Source: Actinopolyspora biskrensis
GTDB taxonomy: Bacteria > Actinomycetota > Actinomycetes > Mycobacteriales > Pseudonocardiaceae
Length of the DNA stretch: 64,000 nucleotides
NCBI RefSeq assembly: GCF_013408175.1
Contig: NZ_JACBYW010000003.1
Location: forward strand, 62,001 to 126,000
Reading direction: 5' to 3'
Below are positions 1-8,690 of this stretch, piece after piece. Made by a program: the position numbers and the translations under genes. Below the pieces are notes generated by a model that was given only the letters and a program-made list of their open reading frames with translations, was not told the origin of the DNA and did not search any database. Positions within the stretch are counted from its first letter, which is position 1. Each line of letters begins with the position of its first letter.

Positions 1-420
1 CAACGCGTGGGACAGCCCCATCACGAGGATCACGGGGAGCAGCTGCTCCGGCTTGCGCAGCCGCGCCCGCCGCGCCACCTTCGCCGAGGCCCACGCGATC
101 AGCGTCGCCGCCAGAGCGGTGGGCAGCAGCGGCAGAGCCGTCAGGGGCGCACCCTGGACGTGCAGGGGGACCTGGAAAACGGTCAGCCACCCCGGCACGG
201 CGGCCACGAGCACACCGGACCAGGCGAACTCGGCGCGCGGGGAACTTCCCACGACGCAGGAGAGCAACACGGCCACGCCAAGGTAGCCGGACACCAGCAC
301 CAGCACGGACGCCAACAGCGTCTCGCGCGTCGCGCGTACCCACTGCCGGGTGGTGCAGGACTCGGCAGCGTCGATCTGAGCGGAATCGAGTGCCGTCACA
401 CGATCGAAGGTGTCAGCCAC
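1..420 (-). CDS. DUF6350/PerM-like membrane protein, N-terminal part
   Basis: The first 140 codons of a leftward gene that runs off the window edge. The protein starts VADTFDRVTA and shows hydrophobic segments at about residues 35-57, 65-82, 93-112 and from 127 on, so it is a polytopic membrane protein. It sits directly downstream of the DUF5336 gene and sucCD, the position held in mycobacteria by Rv0955 (PerM, a membrane protein linked to cell division and persistence); family assignment rests on this order plus topology. GTG at 420 is taken as start; an in-frame GTG at 453 is an alternative and neither has a strong ribosome site. Homologues usually exceed 400 residues, so most of the gene is outside the window. 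Confidence 0.7.
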   Translation of the reverse strand, partial: MADTFDRVTALDSAQIDAAESCTTRQWVRATRETLLASVLVLVSGYLGVAVLLSCVVGSSPRAEFAWSGVLVAAVPGWLTVFQVPLHVQGAPLTALPLLPTALAATLIAWASAKVARRARLRKPEQLLPVILVMGLSHAL

Positions 421-619
421 ACACCGAGCGCTGGCGACGACGCGCCGCCGCACCCCCCGAAAGGGTGATCACGAGCTCGTGCGGGAACGGGGCCCGCTCA
501 CCGGTGTTCTCCGATCGAGCCGTCGGACGGGACGGGGCTTCCTCCGGCGCGGGCAGCGCCGAAAGCACCACCCGTGCGACGACCACGAGCGGTCGCCGCA
601 CGGCACGAGCACGGGGTCT

Positions 620-1486
620 TCAGCCCGGAGGCCGCTGACCGGGGTGGGGCATCTGCTGAGTGCCCTGCGGGCCTCCCGAGGGATCACCCTGCTGTCCCTG
701 CTGCTCCTGGGAGGGCTGCTGCTCGTAGGGGTTCGGCCTGGCGTAGGGGTTCTGCTGGCCACCCTGGTAGGGCTGTTGAGCGAACGAGCCGGGCTGGGCG
801 TACTCCTGCGGTTGGCCCTGTGGTTGCGCGGGCTGGGGCTGGCCGAACTGCCCGGGCTGGGCCGCGCCCTGGCCGGTTCCCGGAACGAAACCGCCCGACT
901 GGGGGTTCCAGCCGCCCTGTTGCTGCGGTGCTCCCTGCTGCGGGGCACCGGGCTGGGCCGGGTACGGGCCGCTCTGCGGATTCCAACCCCCCTGCTGGGG
1001 CTGTCCCTGCTGCCCGGCCGGACCGGGATGTGCCACCTGCTGGGTGGCTCCTCCGCCCGCCGCTGGAGGTGTGAGGATCCGGTACTCGAACAGCAGCAGC
1101 CCCACCACGGCCACCGCCTGCAACAGGACCAGCAGCATCAGCACGATGGAGGAGGCCCCGCTGGTCGCGCCCGGGACGTCGGAGGTCCCCACGAGAACGA
1201 CCTGCTGCAACATCGACAACGCCGCGTACACCGCGAGCGGAACCATCGCGACGGTCGAGCTCGGGACCCGTGGAAGCAACCACATCCCGGCCAGCACGGC
1301 AGTGGCGATCACGGCGAGTCCGGACACGCCGGTCATCGCGTTGGCCGCCGAACCGAAGAATCCGACGAACCAGCTGACCAGACCGAGTGCGGCCGTGGCG
1401 AGCGCGAGGATCGACTTCGCGTCCAGCTCGAATTTCGCCCGCTCCGCCGCGGCGGGTTGCTGGGGTGGTGGGTAGGGCGCGGGCAT
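620..1486 (-). CDS. DUF5336 family membrane protein with Pro/Gln-rich tail
   Basis: A 288-residue protein of unknown function, orthologous in position and form to mycobacterial Rv0954. Four membrane segments are visible at about residues 25-45, 52-72, 78-98 and 110-133, after a short proline-rich cytoplasmic start (MPAPYPPPQQ). The second half (about 145-288) is a low-complexity tail rich in Pro, Gln and Gly, with the unit GGWNPQSG occurring twice. The start ATG at 1486 has GGAG nine bases upstream. It lies between sucD and the PerM-like gene, 200 bases from the latter. The membrane domain is well supported; a role in envelope or division is only suggested by mycobacterial neighbours. Confidence 0.85.
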   Translation of the reverse strand: MPAPYPPPQQPAAAERAKFELDAKSILALATAALGLVSWFVGFFGSAANAMTGVSGLAVIATAVLAGMWLLPRVPSSTVAMVPLAVYAALSMLQQVVLVGTSDVPGATSGASSIVLMLLVLLQAVAVVGLLLFEYRILTPPAAGGGATQQVAHPGPAGQQGQPQQGGWNPQSGPYPAQPGAPQQGAPQQQGGWNPQSGGFVPGTGQGAAQPGQFGQPQPAQPQGQPQEYAQPGSFAQQPYQGGQQNPYARPNPYEQQPSQEQQGQQGDPSGGPQGTQQMPHPGQRPPG

Positions 1487-1711
1487 GGGAACTCCATCCT
1501 GACCGGAGAATCGTTTGACAGCGGTTCGGCGGTCATTCGTTCGAGGGGTGCGCCGGAACCTCGATCACGACGCTACCGAACCCGCGGGGACCGCGTCACA
1601 GGAACGCGAGGACCGGAGGACGCCCGGCGCACGGCCCCGCGACACGGAAACGCCGCCCGTCACACCCGCGTGCGGGCCGACGGACGGCGCATCCGTGCTA
1701 CGGCGCGGTGA

Positions 1712-2596
1712 TCAGCCGTTGATGATCGAACGCATCAACTTGGCGGTCGCGCTCGGCGTCTTGCCGACCTTGACCCCGGCTTCCTCCAGCGCCTCCTTCT
1801 TCGCGTCCGCGGTACCGGCGGAACCGGAGACGATCGCACCGGCGTGCCCCATCGTCTTGCCCTCGGGGGCGGTGAAGCCCGCGACGTAGCCGACGACCGG
1901 TTTGCTGACGTTGGCCTTGATGTACTCGGCAGCGCGTTCCTCGGCGTCACCACCGATCTCACCGATCATGACGATCGCCTCGGTCTCCGGGTCCTGCTCG
2001 AAGGACCGCAGCGCGTCGATGTGGGTGGTCCCGATGACCGGGTCGCCTCCGATGCCGACACAGGTGGAGAAACCGATGTCGCGCAGCTCGTACATCATCT
2101 GGTAGGTCAGGGTGCCGGACTTGGACACCAGGCCGATCTTGCCGCCCGCCGTGATGTCGGCCGGGATGATGCCCGCGTTGGACTTGCCCGGCGAGATCAC
2201 ACCGGGGCAGTTCGGGCCGACGATGCGGGTCCGGTTGCCGGTCGCGTTGGCGTGCGACCAGAAGTAGGCCGCGTCGTGCACCGGGATTCCCTCGGTGATC
2301 ACCACGGCGAGGCCGATCTCGGCGTCGATCGCCTCGATCACGGCTTCCTTGGCGAACTTGGGCGGGACGAACACCACGGAGACGTCGGCCCCCGTCTCGG
2401 CCATCGCCTCTTTGACGCTGCCGAAGACGGGCAGCTGGCTGCCCTCGATCTCGACGCTCTGCCCTGCCTTGCGGGCGTTCACACCGCCGACGATGTTCGT
2501 TCCGGAACGCAGCATCCGAGCAGTGTGCTTGGTGCCCTCGGAACCGGTGATCCCCTGGACGATGACCTTACTGTTTTCGTTGAGGAAGATTGACAC
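1712..2596 (-). CDS. sucD: succinyl-CoA synthetase (ADP-forming) alpha subunit
   Basis: Catalytic subunit of the TCA-cycle enzyme that interconverts succinyl-CoA and succinate with nucleotide phosphorylation. The 294-residue product has the CoA-binding Rossmann start ([13 protein letters not shown], about residues 13-25), the ligase signature [10 protein letters not shown] and, near residue 245, GHAGAIVSG with the histidine that is transiently phosphorylated. Length is normal for the family. GTG at 2596 starts the conserved [14 protein letters not shown] sequence. Only 13 bases separate it from the sucC stop, so both are surely one transcript, as expected for a heterodimer/heterotetramer. Confidence 0.97.
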   Translation of the reverse strand: MSIFLNENSKVIVQGITGSEGTKHTARMLRSGTNIVGGVNARKAGQSVEIEGSQLPVFGSVKEAMAETGADVSVVFVPPKFAKEAVIEAIDAEIGLAVVITEGIPVHDAAYFWSHANATGNRTRIVGPNCPGVISPGKSNAGIIPADITAGGKIGLVSKSGTLTYQMMYELRDIGFSTCVGIGGDPVIGTTHIDALRSFEQDPETEAIVMIGEIGGDAEERAAEYIKANVSKPVVGYVAGFTAPEGKTMGHAGAIVSGSAGTADAKKEALEEAGVKVGKTPSATAKLMRSIING

Positions 2597-2609
2597 AGCA
2601 GCTCGCCCC

Positions 2610-3776
2610 TTATTCGCCCGCAGCCAGCTCGGCGGCCTTGTCGGCCGCGCCGTCCATGGTGTCGACCAACGTGACCAGCGGGTGGTCGGCCTCGGCCAGG
2701 ATTCGCCTGCCCTCCTCGACGTTGTTGCCGTCGAGCCGGACCACCAGCGGTTTGGCCGCCTCGTCGCCGAGCATCCTCAGTGCCTGGACGATGCCGTTCG
2801 CGACCGCGTCGCAGGCGGTGATGCCGCCGAAAACGTTGACGAAGACGGACTTCACGTCCGGATCACCGAGGATGACGTCCAGTCCGGCCGCCATGACGTC
2901 GGCGGAGGCTCCTCCGCCGATGTCGAGGAAGTTGGCGGGCTTGACGTCGTTGTGCTCGGCTCCCGCGTAAGCAACCACGTCCAGAGTGGACATCACGAGA
3001 CCGGCACCGTTACCGATGATGCCGACCTCGCCGTCGAGCTTGACGTAGTTGAGGTCCTTGGCCTTGGCCTTGGCCTCCAGCGGGTCCTCGGCGCCCTCGT
3101 CCACGTACTCGGACTGCTTGGAATTGCGGAACGAGGCGTTGTCGTCGAGGGTGACCTTGCCGTCGAGGGCGATGACCTTGCCCTGCGGGTCCTTGACCAG
3201 CGGGTTGATCTCGAAGAGGGTCGCGTCCTCGGCCACGAACGCCTCCCAGAGCTGGGCGACGATGGTGGTGACCTGATCGGCGATTTCCGCCGGGAACTTG
3301 GCCGCCTCGACGATCTCGCGGGCCTTGGCCTCGTCCACACCGTGAACCGGATCGATCGGGACCCTGGCCAACGCGTCGGGGTTGTTGGCCGCCACCTCCT
3401 CGATCTCCACGCCTCCCTCGACCGAGGCCATCGCGAGGAAGTTGCGATTGGCACGGTCGAGCAGGAATGAGAGATAGTACTCGTCCGCGATGTCGGAGGC
3501 CTCGGTGACCAGCACTTGACGCGTGGTGTGGCCCTTGATGTCTAGCCCGAGGATCGCCTCGGCCTTGGTTTCGGCCTCGGAAGGGGTCTCGGCCAGCTTG
3601 ACACCGCCGGCTTTACCTCGCCCACCGGCCTTGACCTGGGCTTTGACGACCACGGGCCCGCCGATTTCTTCCGCGACTGCCTTGGCCCCGTTGGGATCAT
3701 TGGCCACGGAGCCGGGCAGTGTCGGTATTCCGTGGGAAGCGAAGATCTCCTTCGCCTGGTATTCGTACAGGTCCAC
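2610..3776 (-). CDS. sucC: succinyl-CoA synthetase (ADP-forming) beta subunit
   Basis: Nucleotide- and succinate-binding subunit of succinyl-CoA synthetase, 388 residues, the usual length. The ATP-grasp domain begins at once ([18 protein letters not shown]), followed by the glycine-rich [11 protein letters not shown] loop, and the C-terminal ligase domain carries [12 protein letters not shown] and [10 protein letters not shown]. The open frame extends upstream of this point, but GTG at 3776 is chosen because the conserved N-terminus starts there and GGAGAG lies six bases before it. First gene of the sucC-sucD pair, running leftward. Confidence 0.97.
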   Translation of the reverse strand: MDLYEYQAKEIFASHGIPTLPGSVANDPNGAKAVAEEIGGPVVVKAQVKAGGRGKAGGVKLAETPSEAETKAEAILGLDIKGHTTRQVLVTEASDIADEYYLSFLLDRANRNFLAMASVEGGVEIEEVAANNPDALARVPIDPVHGVDEAKAREIVEAAKFPAEIADQVTTIVAQLWEAFVAEDATLFEINPLVKDPQGKVIALDGKVTLDDNASFRNSKQSEYVDEGAEDPLEAKAKAKDLNYVKLDGEVGIIGNGAGLVMSTLDVVAYAGAEHNDVKPANFLDIGGGASADVMAAGLDVILGDPDVKSVFVNVFGGITACDAVANGIVQALRMLGDEAAKPLVVRLDGNNVEEGRRILAEADHPLVTLVDTMDGAADKAAELAAGE

Positions 3777-3939
3777 GCGACTCTCCTGCGACGTCGGTGT
3801 CGGACTCCGGTAACCATATCCACCTGCGAGAACGACAGAAGCAGCGCATGCGGTGAACTCGCTCACCCCGAGGCGGGCGCGAGCAGGCAATTCCCGCCGT
3901 GCGGTGCTGCGGGAGCCGCGCGGAGCGGTCAAGCTCACA

Positions 3940-5637
3940 TCAAGAACGGGAGCGCGCCGCCGGAATCGCCGTCCCGACGGCCAGCACGGCACCGGCCAGC
4001 GCGCACCACAGTCCCGCTCCGGGAGCGGAGTCCGGCACCCCGGAGGCGGTCAACGGGGCCTGCAGCGCACGCATCGACAGCACCAGCGCACATCCCGCCA
4101 GCAACCCGGCGGCGCGCTCACCCCGCGCCAGGGGGACCAGCACCAGTGCCGCCGGCACCGCCAGCACGGCGCAGAGCAGCCCCCACGAGGCGATGCCGAA
4201 CTCGGTGAGGATGCCGAGCGGGACGTAGTCCGGCGCGGTCAGCACCGGGAGCGTGAAGGCCGCGACCGTGAGCAGCCCGAGCAGCACCGTGGGCACGATC
4301 AGCGAACGGTCGGCGGTCGTTTCGCTGAGATCCACCTCGTCGCGTTCGGCCCCGCCTGCCAGTCCGGCGCAGCAGGCGGCCGCCCCGGACAGCAGGATCG
4401 CGGCGACCGTCAGCCAGGTGCCGAAGCCGAGAAGTTCGGCACCGGTGGCACGAGCCACGTGCAGCACGATGTCCAGACTCGCGGCGCCCGCGAGCACGAC
4501 GATCACCCATGCCACGGCCAGCGCCGGACGCGCCGCTCTTCCCCGGCGGAAGAGCAGGGCAGCACCGAGCAGCGCGAACACGCAGCCCGCGACCAGGAGC
4601 TGGCGCAGGTTCGCGTACTCGGCCAGCCCGACCTCCCCGTCGGCGGTGCGCAGTTGCGGGGACAGCGCGGCGACGACCGCCAGCGCTCCTCCGAGCATCG
4701 CCAGGATCCCGGCGGCCGCGGACAGCCTGTCGTGACCGGGCAGCTCGATTTCCGCGGAGGCGGGCGCGCTGTCGACCACTCGTCCCGCGGGAAGGGCCAG
4801 CACCGCGAAGCCGGACACCGCCACCAGTTCGAGGATCGTCCCCCAGCCGATCGACAGTTCCGCGTGGAACAGCACGGCTCCGAGCGCCGGGACGGTCGTC
4901 CCAGCGAGGGCGGCCGCCAAACCGAGCAGTCCTCCTCGCGCGGTGTCCGCGTCCACCGAACTCACGGCGACACCGGCGACGAGGGGAACGGTGATCGCGA
5001 GCAGCAGGTCCCCCGCGAACACCGGCACGGAGGCGTCCGGCCCTCCCCCGGTGAGCACGAAGGGGTCGGTGGAGACGAAGCGGGCGAGCAACGCGCCGAT
5101 CGCGCCCAGGACCGCGGTGCACAGCACTCCGGCCAGCAGCCCCTGCCTCCTGCCCACGGGACTGCGCTCGCCCGTGCCCGCCGGGGCGGACCGGGCGGTC
5201 CAGGCGAGGACCCCCGCTCCTCCGAGCATCACGTGTCCGGCCGACAGCAGCCAGGCACCGCTCGACGGGGCCAGCGGGCGGAGGCTCTCGCGCAGGAACA
5301 ACGCAGGATCGGTGACCACGCCGGGATCGACCAGCAGCTGAGCGTCGTCCAGCAGCGCGCTCGGTGCGAGCGCCCCCGCGGCGAGCAGCACGGCACGTGC
5401 CGCCGCGGGACGGTTCGCGCCGAGGAAGAACGCGGACAGCGCGGGAGGAAGCAGGCCGAGCAGCAACAGCACCGGCCAGGAGGGATAGGCGGCGGGAACC
5501 GGCGGCGAGACCACGCCGAGCAGCGGAGCCGCACCGATGCACAGGGCCGCCACGGCGGCGATCCCGGAGGCCGTCCGGAGAAGTGGCCACGAGCGGTTTC
5601 CCGGACCGGCGAGGGAACTGTCCAAAGTAGTCTTCAT
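3940..5637 (-). CDS. large polytopic membrane protein of unknown function
   Basis: A 565-residue protein built almost wholly of hydrophobic segments (about 14 or more, spread from residue 20 to the end) separated by short loops, with no soluble domain and no motif I can name. ATG at 5637 ([11 protein letters not shown]) is preferred because GGAAA precedes it; the open frame continues upstream to 5745 without a better site. Runs of Ala, Leu and Gly make the segments look like a transporter or channel, but no signature residues are visible. It precedes sucC on the same strand with a 163-base gap, so it may or may not share a transcript. Function unknown. Confidence 0.75.
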   Translation of the reverse strand: MKTTLDSSLAGPGNRSWPLLRTASGIAAVAALCIGAAPLLGVVSPPVPAAYPSWPVLLLLGLLPPALSAFFLGANRPAAARAVLLAAGALAPSALLDDAQLLVDPGVVTDPALFLRESLRPLAPSSGAWLLSAGHVMLGGAGVLAWTARSAPAGTGERSPVGRRQGLLAGVLCTAVLGAIGALLARFVSTDPFVLTGGGPDASVPVFAGDLLLAITVPLVAGVAVSSVDADTARGGLLGLAAALAGTTVPALGAVLFHAELSIGWGTILELVAVSGFAVLALPAGRVVDSAPASAEIELPGHDRLSAAAGILAMLGGALAVVAALSPQLRTADGEVGLAEYANLRQLLVAGCVFALLGAALLFRRGRAARPALAVAWVIVVLAGAASLDIVLHVARATGAELLGFGTWLTVAAILLSGAAACCAGLAGGAERDEVDLSETTADRSLIVPTVLLGLLTVAAFTLPVLTAPDYVPLGILTEFGIASWGLLCAVLAVPAALVLVPLARGERAAGLLAGCALVLSMRALQAPLTASGVPDSAPGAGLWCALAGAVLAVGTAIPAARSRS

Positions 5638-6294
5638 GTCCGATTTTCCGGGACGACCGGATCCGACCGCGGCACCGGGCTCGGCTCCGGGTTCTTGACC
5701 GGAACGGGCATTCACGGCACCGACGCTAACAACCTCGAAGGGCACGGGCGGGCACGCCCCGACGCCGCGCGGAGGGCACCTGCTCCGAATTCATCTCTTC
5801 GAGCTAAGGGCTTTCAGCAACCCGCACGAACGTGAGACACACAGTGCACCAGTTGGACACTGAACGTGTTCATCGCTACCAAGCGATTACCCGAAACCAC
5901 CAACGGCCACACCGGGGCGTGACAACATCGTGTTGTGACTTGAGGCACTTTTCGCGGTCGTCGCTCAACCTCGGCCTGCCCGGGACGATCACAGCCGACA
6001 TACTAATTGGACAGTTTTGCCATCGCGGGAAAACGCAGGGAAGACCACGTTCGAACCGCGGGCGAGCACAACGGAAAAGCCGTTCCCTCACGTCCGGCGA
6101 AGCGGTGTTCGCTCCGCGTGACGAACAGAGCGGACCCGATCGGGATTTGCCCCTAGGGGACTCCCTTGGTTAATGTCCCGACGTCCGTTGTCACAGTCAG
6201 ATCACGAACAGGGACAAGTACCGGTTACCCCGACCGGACCGGGTCTCCCCAACCCGGCCCTGTGGTCCGGCTCCCCGAGACGGAAGGTCAAGCA
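5638..6294. other. divergent intergenic region before the M23 peptidase gene
   Basis: About 650 bases between two divergent genes. No convincing gene: the open frames here have poor composition (many Arg, His, Pro, Cys) and no ribosome site. It holds locally AT-richer stretches such as the segment around 6000-6025 (tactaattgg, acagttttgcc) that could be promoter, and, near its right end, the nested hairpin listed separately. I searched by eye for the ydaO-type c-di-AMP riboswitch known before actinobacterial cell-wall hydrolase genes and did not find its conserved core. Confidence 0.5.
6234..6270 (+). promoter_or_regulatory. nested hairpin in the leader of the M23 peptidase gene
   Basis: CCGGACC at 6234-6240 pairs with GGTCCGG at 6264-6270, and inside it GGGT (6241-6244) pairs with ACCC (6252-6255). 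The structure ends 25 bases before the TTG start and 11 before the GGAAGG ribosome site. It may be a leader-RNA element; role unknown. Confidence 0.45.
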
Positions 6295-7143
6295 TTGACT
6301 CGACACCGCTCCCCCGGCGGTCAACAAAACGCCCCGGTACAGCAGCACGATTCGGACGAGGAGTCCACAGCGGACCGAAACCGCAAGCACCGGCCCCCGA
6401 CACCTTCCTCGGTGCTGCGCGGACGAATCGTCGTCGCGGCCGTCGCGGCCGGCGCCTTCGCGGCCGCCGGACAGGCGATGGCCGCCGAACAGGACCAGTC
6501 CGATTCCCAGCAGGACGACTCCACTCCACTGGCTTCCAGCCAGGAAGCCGCCGCCTCGCTGGGAACCGCCACCGAGGAGAACACCGGGACCAAGGGTTCG
6601 GACGGCGCGAGCGCGGGCGTCGGTGGTGCCGCACCTTCCCCCGAGGTGCTGCCCGTAGCACGCACCGCCAACACCGACGACGAAGTCCGCAAGATAGCCA
6701 AGAGCCAGCGCGTCGAGCGCGCCCGTGAAGCGGCCATCCGCGAGGCACGGCAACCCGACTACGTCGCTCCGGCGGAGGGCACATTCACCTCCGGCTTCGG
6801 CGGACGCTGGGGAACCACCCACTACGGCATCGACATCGCCAACAGCAAAGGCACCAAGATCTCCTCCGTCGCCGAGGGAACGGTGCTCGAAGCGGGCCCC
6901 GCGAGCGGCTTCGGCCTCTGGGTACGGGTGCAGCACACGGACGGCACCATCACCGTCTACGGCCACGTGCACAGCGTCACCGTGCAAGAGGGCGAGAAGG
7001 TGGAAGCGGGCGACCAGATCGCCACCATGGGCAATCGCGGTTTCTCCACGGGAACGCACCTGCACTTCGAGGTGTGGAACCAGGGCGGGAAGAAGATCAA
7101 CCCGCTTCCCTGGCTCAACGCCCGCGGCGTCAACGTCACCTGA
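6295..7143 (+). CDS. secreted or membrane-anchored M23 family metallopeptidase
   Basis: Cell-wall endopeptidase of the LytM/M23 type that would cut peptidoglycan cross-links outside the membrane. TTG at 6295 is chosen because GGAAGG lies eight bases before it; the product is then 282 residues. A long charged cytoplasmic start (about 40 residues) is followed by a hydrophobic signal or anchor segment ending AGQAMAAEQ, then a low-complexity linker, and the peptidase domain in the last 120 residues with HYGIDIA (zinc ligands His and Asp) and the HLHFEVW motif. Position beside sucC, pcrA and chorismate mutase matches Rv0950c of M. tuberculosis. The start is the least certain part. Confidence 0.88.
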   Translation: MTRHRSPGGQQNAPVQQHDSDEESTADRNRKHRPPTPSSVLRGRIVVAAVAAGAFAAAGQAMAAEQDQSDSQQDDSTPLASSQEAAASLGTATEENTGTKGSDGASAGVGGAAPSPEVLPVARTANTDDEVRKIAKSQRVERAREAAIREARQPDYVAPAEGTFTSGFGGRWGTTHYGIDIANSKGTKISSVAEGTVLEAGPASGFGLWVRVQHTDGTITVYGHVHSVTVQEGEKVEAGDQIATMGNRGFSTGTHLHFEVWNQGGKKINPLPWLNARGVNVT

Positions 7144-7164
7144 ATTTAAGAACGGCGGCTCTTC

Positions 7165-7335
7165 TTTGAGGCTCGGCGGCTCGGTTTGCGCGGCTCGGTT
7201 TGCGTGGCGGTGCGGGTGGCGGAACCTCGGTCGGCGCCCGGCTGCGGGAGCGCGCCCATCGAGTAGCCACACCTACGCCACGGGCGCGCTGTCCTCGCCG
7301 GGCACTCGACCGAGAACCCCCGGCGGTGCGAGTTG
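7165..7335 (-). repeat. structured intergenic repeat, copy 1 (inverted)
   Basis: Reverse-strand copy of the dispersed element described in the findings. Read on the minus strand: outer stem CTCGGTCG with CGACCGAG, second stem GCCCGGC with GCCGGGC, inner stem GCGCGCCC with GGGCGCGC, and an apical loop containing GTAGGTGTGGCTAC. Internal-loop sequences GAGGAC and CCCGCAG are kept. The tail carries GCAAACCGAGCC twice. It lies directly after the M23 gene and faces copy 2. Confidence 0.8.
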
Positions 7336-7336
7336 C

Positions 7337-7370
7337 CGGGCGGATCCTCCGGCGCCGAAGGATCCGCCCG
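7337..7370. terminator. 12-bp stem hairpin between the two facing repeat copies
   Basis: CGGGCGGATCCT at 7337-7348 is perfectly complementary to AGGATCCGCCCG at 7359-7370, with a 10-base loop. No T-run follows. It lies between the convergent M23 and MarR genes and could end transcription from either side. Confidence 0.6.
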
Positions 7371-7394
7371 AGCCCCGGGCACGGACCTCGCGAA

Positions 7395-7600
7395 CAGGAA
7401 CTCCCAGCGCAAGGCTTCTGTCCAACGCGGGCGCTTTGAGCCTATGCAGCCCGGCCGACCGCGGGTTCTCCCGTGGTGCTCTCGCGAGGACGGCCCCGAC
7501 GTCGTGTAGGTCGCTACCCGATGTCGGGGCACCCGCAGCGAGAGCCCGCGAGAGGTTCCGCCAAGCGACCACCCAAGCAACCGGCACCGCCGACTCTGTT
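7395..7600 (+). repeat. structured intergenic repeat, copy 2 (type copy)
   Basis: Full forward copy. A 5' module (CAACGCGGGCGCTTTGAGCC at 7421-7440) is followed by the hairpin: GCTCTCGC (about 7479-7486) pairs with GCGAGAGC (about 7539-7546), CCCCGAC with GTCGGGG, and GTAG with CTAC round a four-base loop; GAGGACGG and CACCCGCA face each other as an internal loop. The 3' tail reads GAGGTTCCGCC then AAGCGACCACCCAAGC. It ends at the stop codon of the MarR gene on the other strand. Confidence 0.85.
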
Positions 7601-7604
7601 TCTC

Positions 7605-8093
7605 CTACCCCTCCTGGGCGCGCCACTTGTCCATCAACTTGGGCAGTTCGGCACGCAGGAACTCGAAGAAACGCCGCGTCTCGTCCAGCCTGCTTCCGGC
7701 TGCCGTCTCCGCCCCGAGCGCGGAAACGCCCTCCCGCAGAGTGCTCTCCCAGCTCAGGAACTGCTCGTCGCGTTGCGCGAACGCCTCGTACCACATGTCG
7801 TCGCGGACACGGTACCGATCACGCCGGCTGCCGGGCTCGCGTTCCCGCACGACCAGGCCCACCTGGATCAGGTAGCGCACGGCCCCGGAAACCGCAGCGG
7901 CGCTGACCTGCAGGGAGTCGGCGAGTTCGGCCGCCGTGCAGGCCCCCTCGTCCGTCACGAGCAGGCGAACGAACACCCGTGCGGCCATGCGGGGGAACCC
8001 CGCCTCGCTGAAGTCCAGGGCGAAGCGCTCGACGAAGCGAGCCACCGCCTGCTCGTCACGCCCCTGCGCGGGGTTCGGCGCTGTCTCGGACAT
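7605..8093 (-). CDS. MarR/GbsR-type transcriptional regulator of the adjacent exporter
   Basis: A 162-residue winged-helix regulator. The HTH core is TAAELADSLQVSAAAVSGAVRYL (shown in part: SAAAVSGAVRYL, about residues 68-79), followed by the wing VREREPGSRRDRYRVRDD, which is typical of the GbsR-like branch of MarR proteins. ATG at 8093 has GGGAGG nearby upstream. It is divergent from an ABC-2 exporter operon, and two copies of a 16-bp palindrome lie in the shared upstream region, so it most likely represses the exporter and itself until a ligand binds. The ligand cannot be read from sequence. Confidence 0.88.
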   Translation of the reverse strand: MSETAPNPAQGRDEQAVARFVERFALDFSEAGFPRMAARVFVRLLVTDEGACTAAELADSLQVSAAAVSGAVRYLIQVGLVVREREPGSRRDRYRVRDDMWYEAFAQRDEQFLSWESTLREGVSALGAETAAGSRLDETRRFFEFLRAELPKLMDKWRAQEG

Positions 8094-8152
8094 CCGGACC
8101 TCCCGCAGTGCTCGCTCGCCTCCCCGGCAGCTGGTTTACACATTTGCCAAAG

Positions 8153-8168
8153 TTCACAGCTTTGTGAA
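8153..8168. promoter_or_regulatory. proximal operator for the MarR-type regulator
   Basis: Perfect palindrome TTCACA-GCTT-TGTGAA, 60 bases before the regulator start. On the minus strand a good -10 element (TATACT) lies just upstream of it, so a bound repressor would cover the regulator's own start of transcription. Confidence 0.7.
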
Positions 8169-8264
8169 AACAGTATAACTTAACAGCGGGCGACCGCGGA
8201 GGACCATCCGGACGAGGCCGGGCGAACGCGGAACACGGGACGCCGACCACCTGTATTCATACTA

Positions 8265-8280
8265 TTCACGAATTTGTGAA
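8265..8280. promoter_or_regulatory. distal operator facing the ABC exporter operon
   Basis: TTCACG-AATT-TGTGAA, the same 16-bp layout as the site at 8153-8168, 112 bp away centre to centre. It lies in the AT-rich segment at 8251-8297 that should hold the exporter promoter. Confidence 0.7.
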
Positions 8281-8690
8281 ACTTATGTACCATCTGAACC
8301 GTGATACCTGAGGTCGCCGCAGCCATTCGGGTGGGACACCCCGGAACCGGGCTCTACTCATCCCGCGCGGGAGCACGCACGGCGGACCCCGATCCGCCCG
8401 CCGAGCCCGCCGGCGCGACACCGACGTCAACGGCCCGGGGCGCGCAGAGCGGACCGGATTCGGCACTCGCCCCGAGGGCCGGAAGAACGCGCCGGTGACG
8501 ACAGCGCGGTGACAACGCCGCGGCCACGGCCGCGCCACCCTCGTCCGACAACGTCGGAGCACCCCTCCCACATCAGGTCGGCACCCACACGGAAACCGGG
8601 ATCGCCGGACGAAACGGACACGTCGAACGGCCCTCGGAACGAAGTGCCGACACGCGAACGATCCCCGAACGGGTACCCAGAGGAATCGAC

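Larger units (their letters stand above)
8094..8690. other. divergent control region and long exporter leader
   Basis: Holds the two operators and presumed promoters up to about 8300. The remaining 390 bases to the exporter start are GC-rich, contain no convincing gene, and would form an unusually long 5' leader if transcription starts near 8290. I see no clear riboswitch or leader peptide in it. Confidence 0.45.

Noticed and set aside
5832-6173. A 113-codon frame in the gap before the M23 gene
   Set aside because: No ribosome site, composition rich in Arg, His, Ser and Cys, no resemblance to a protein.
5930-6294. A ydaO (c-di-AMP) riboswitch or CRP site upstream of the M23 peptidase
   Set aside because: The conserved riboswitch core could not be found, and TGTGACTTGAGGCACT near 5934 matches only one half of a CRP site.
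7165-7600. A CRISPR array or insertion sequence formed by the facing repeats
   Set aside because: The repeats are long, few and not regularly spaced, and there is no transposase frame or cas gene nearby.
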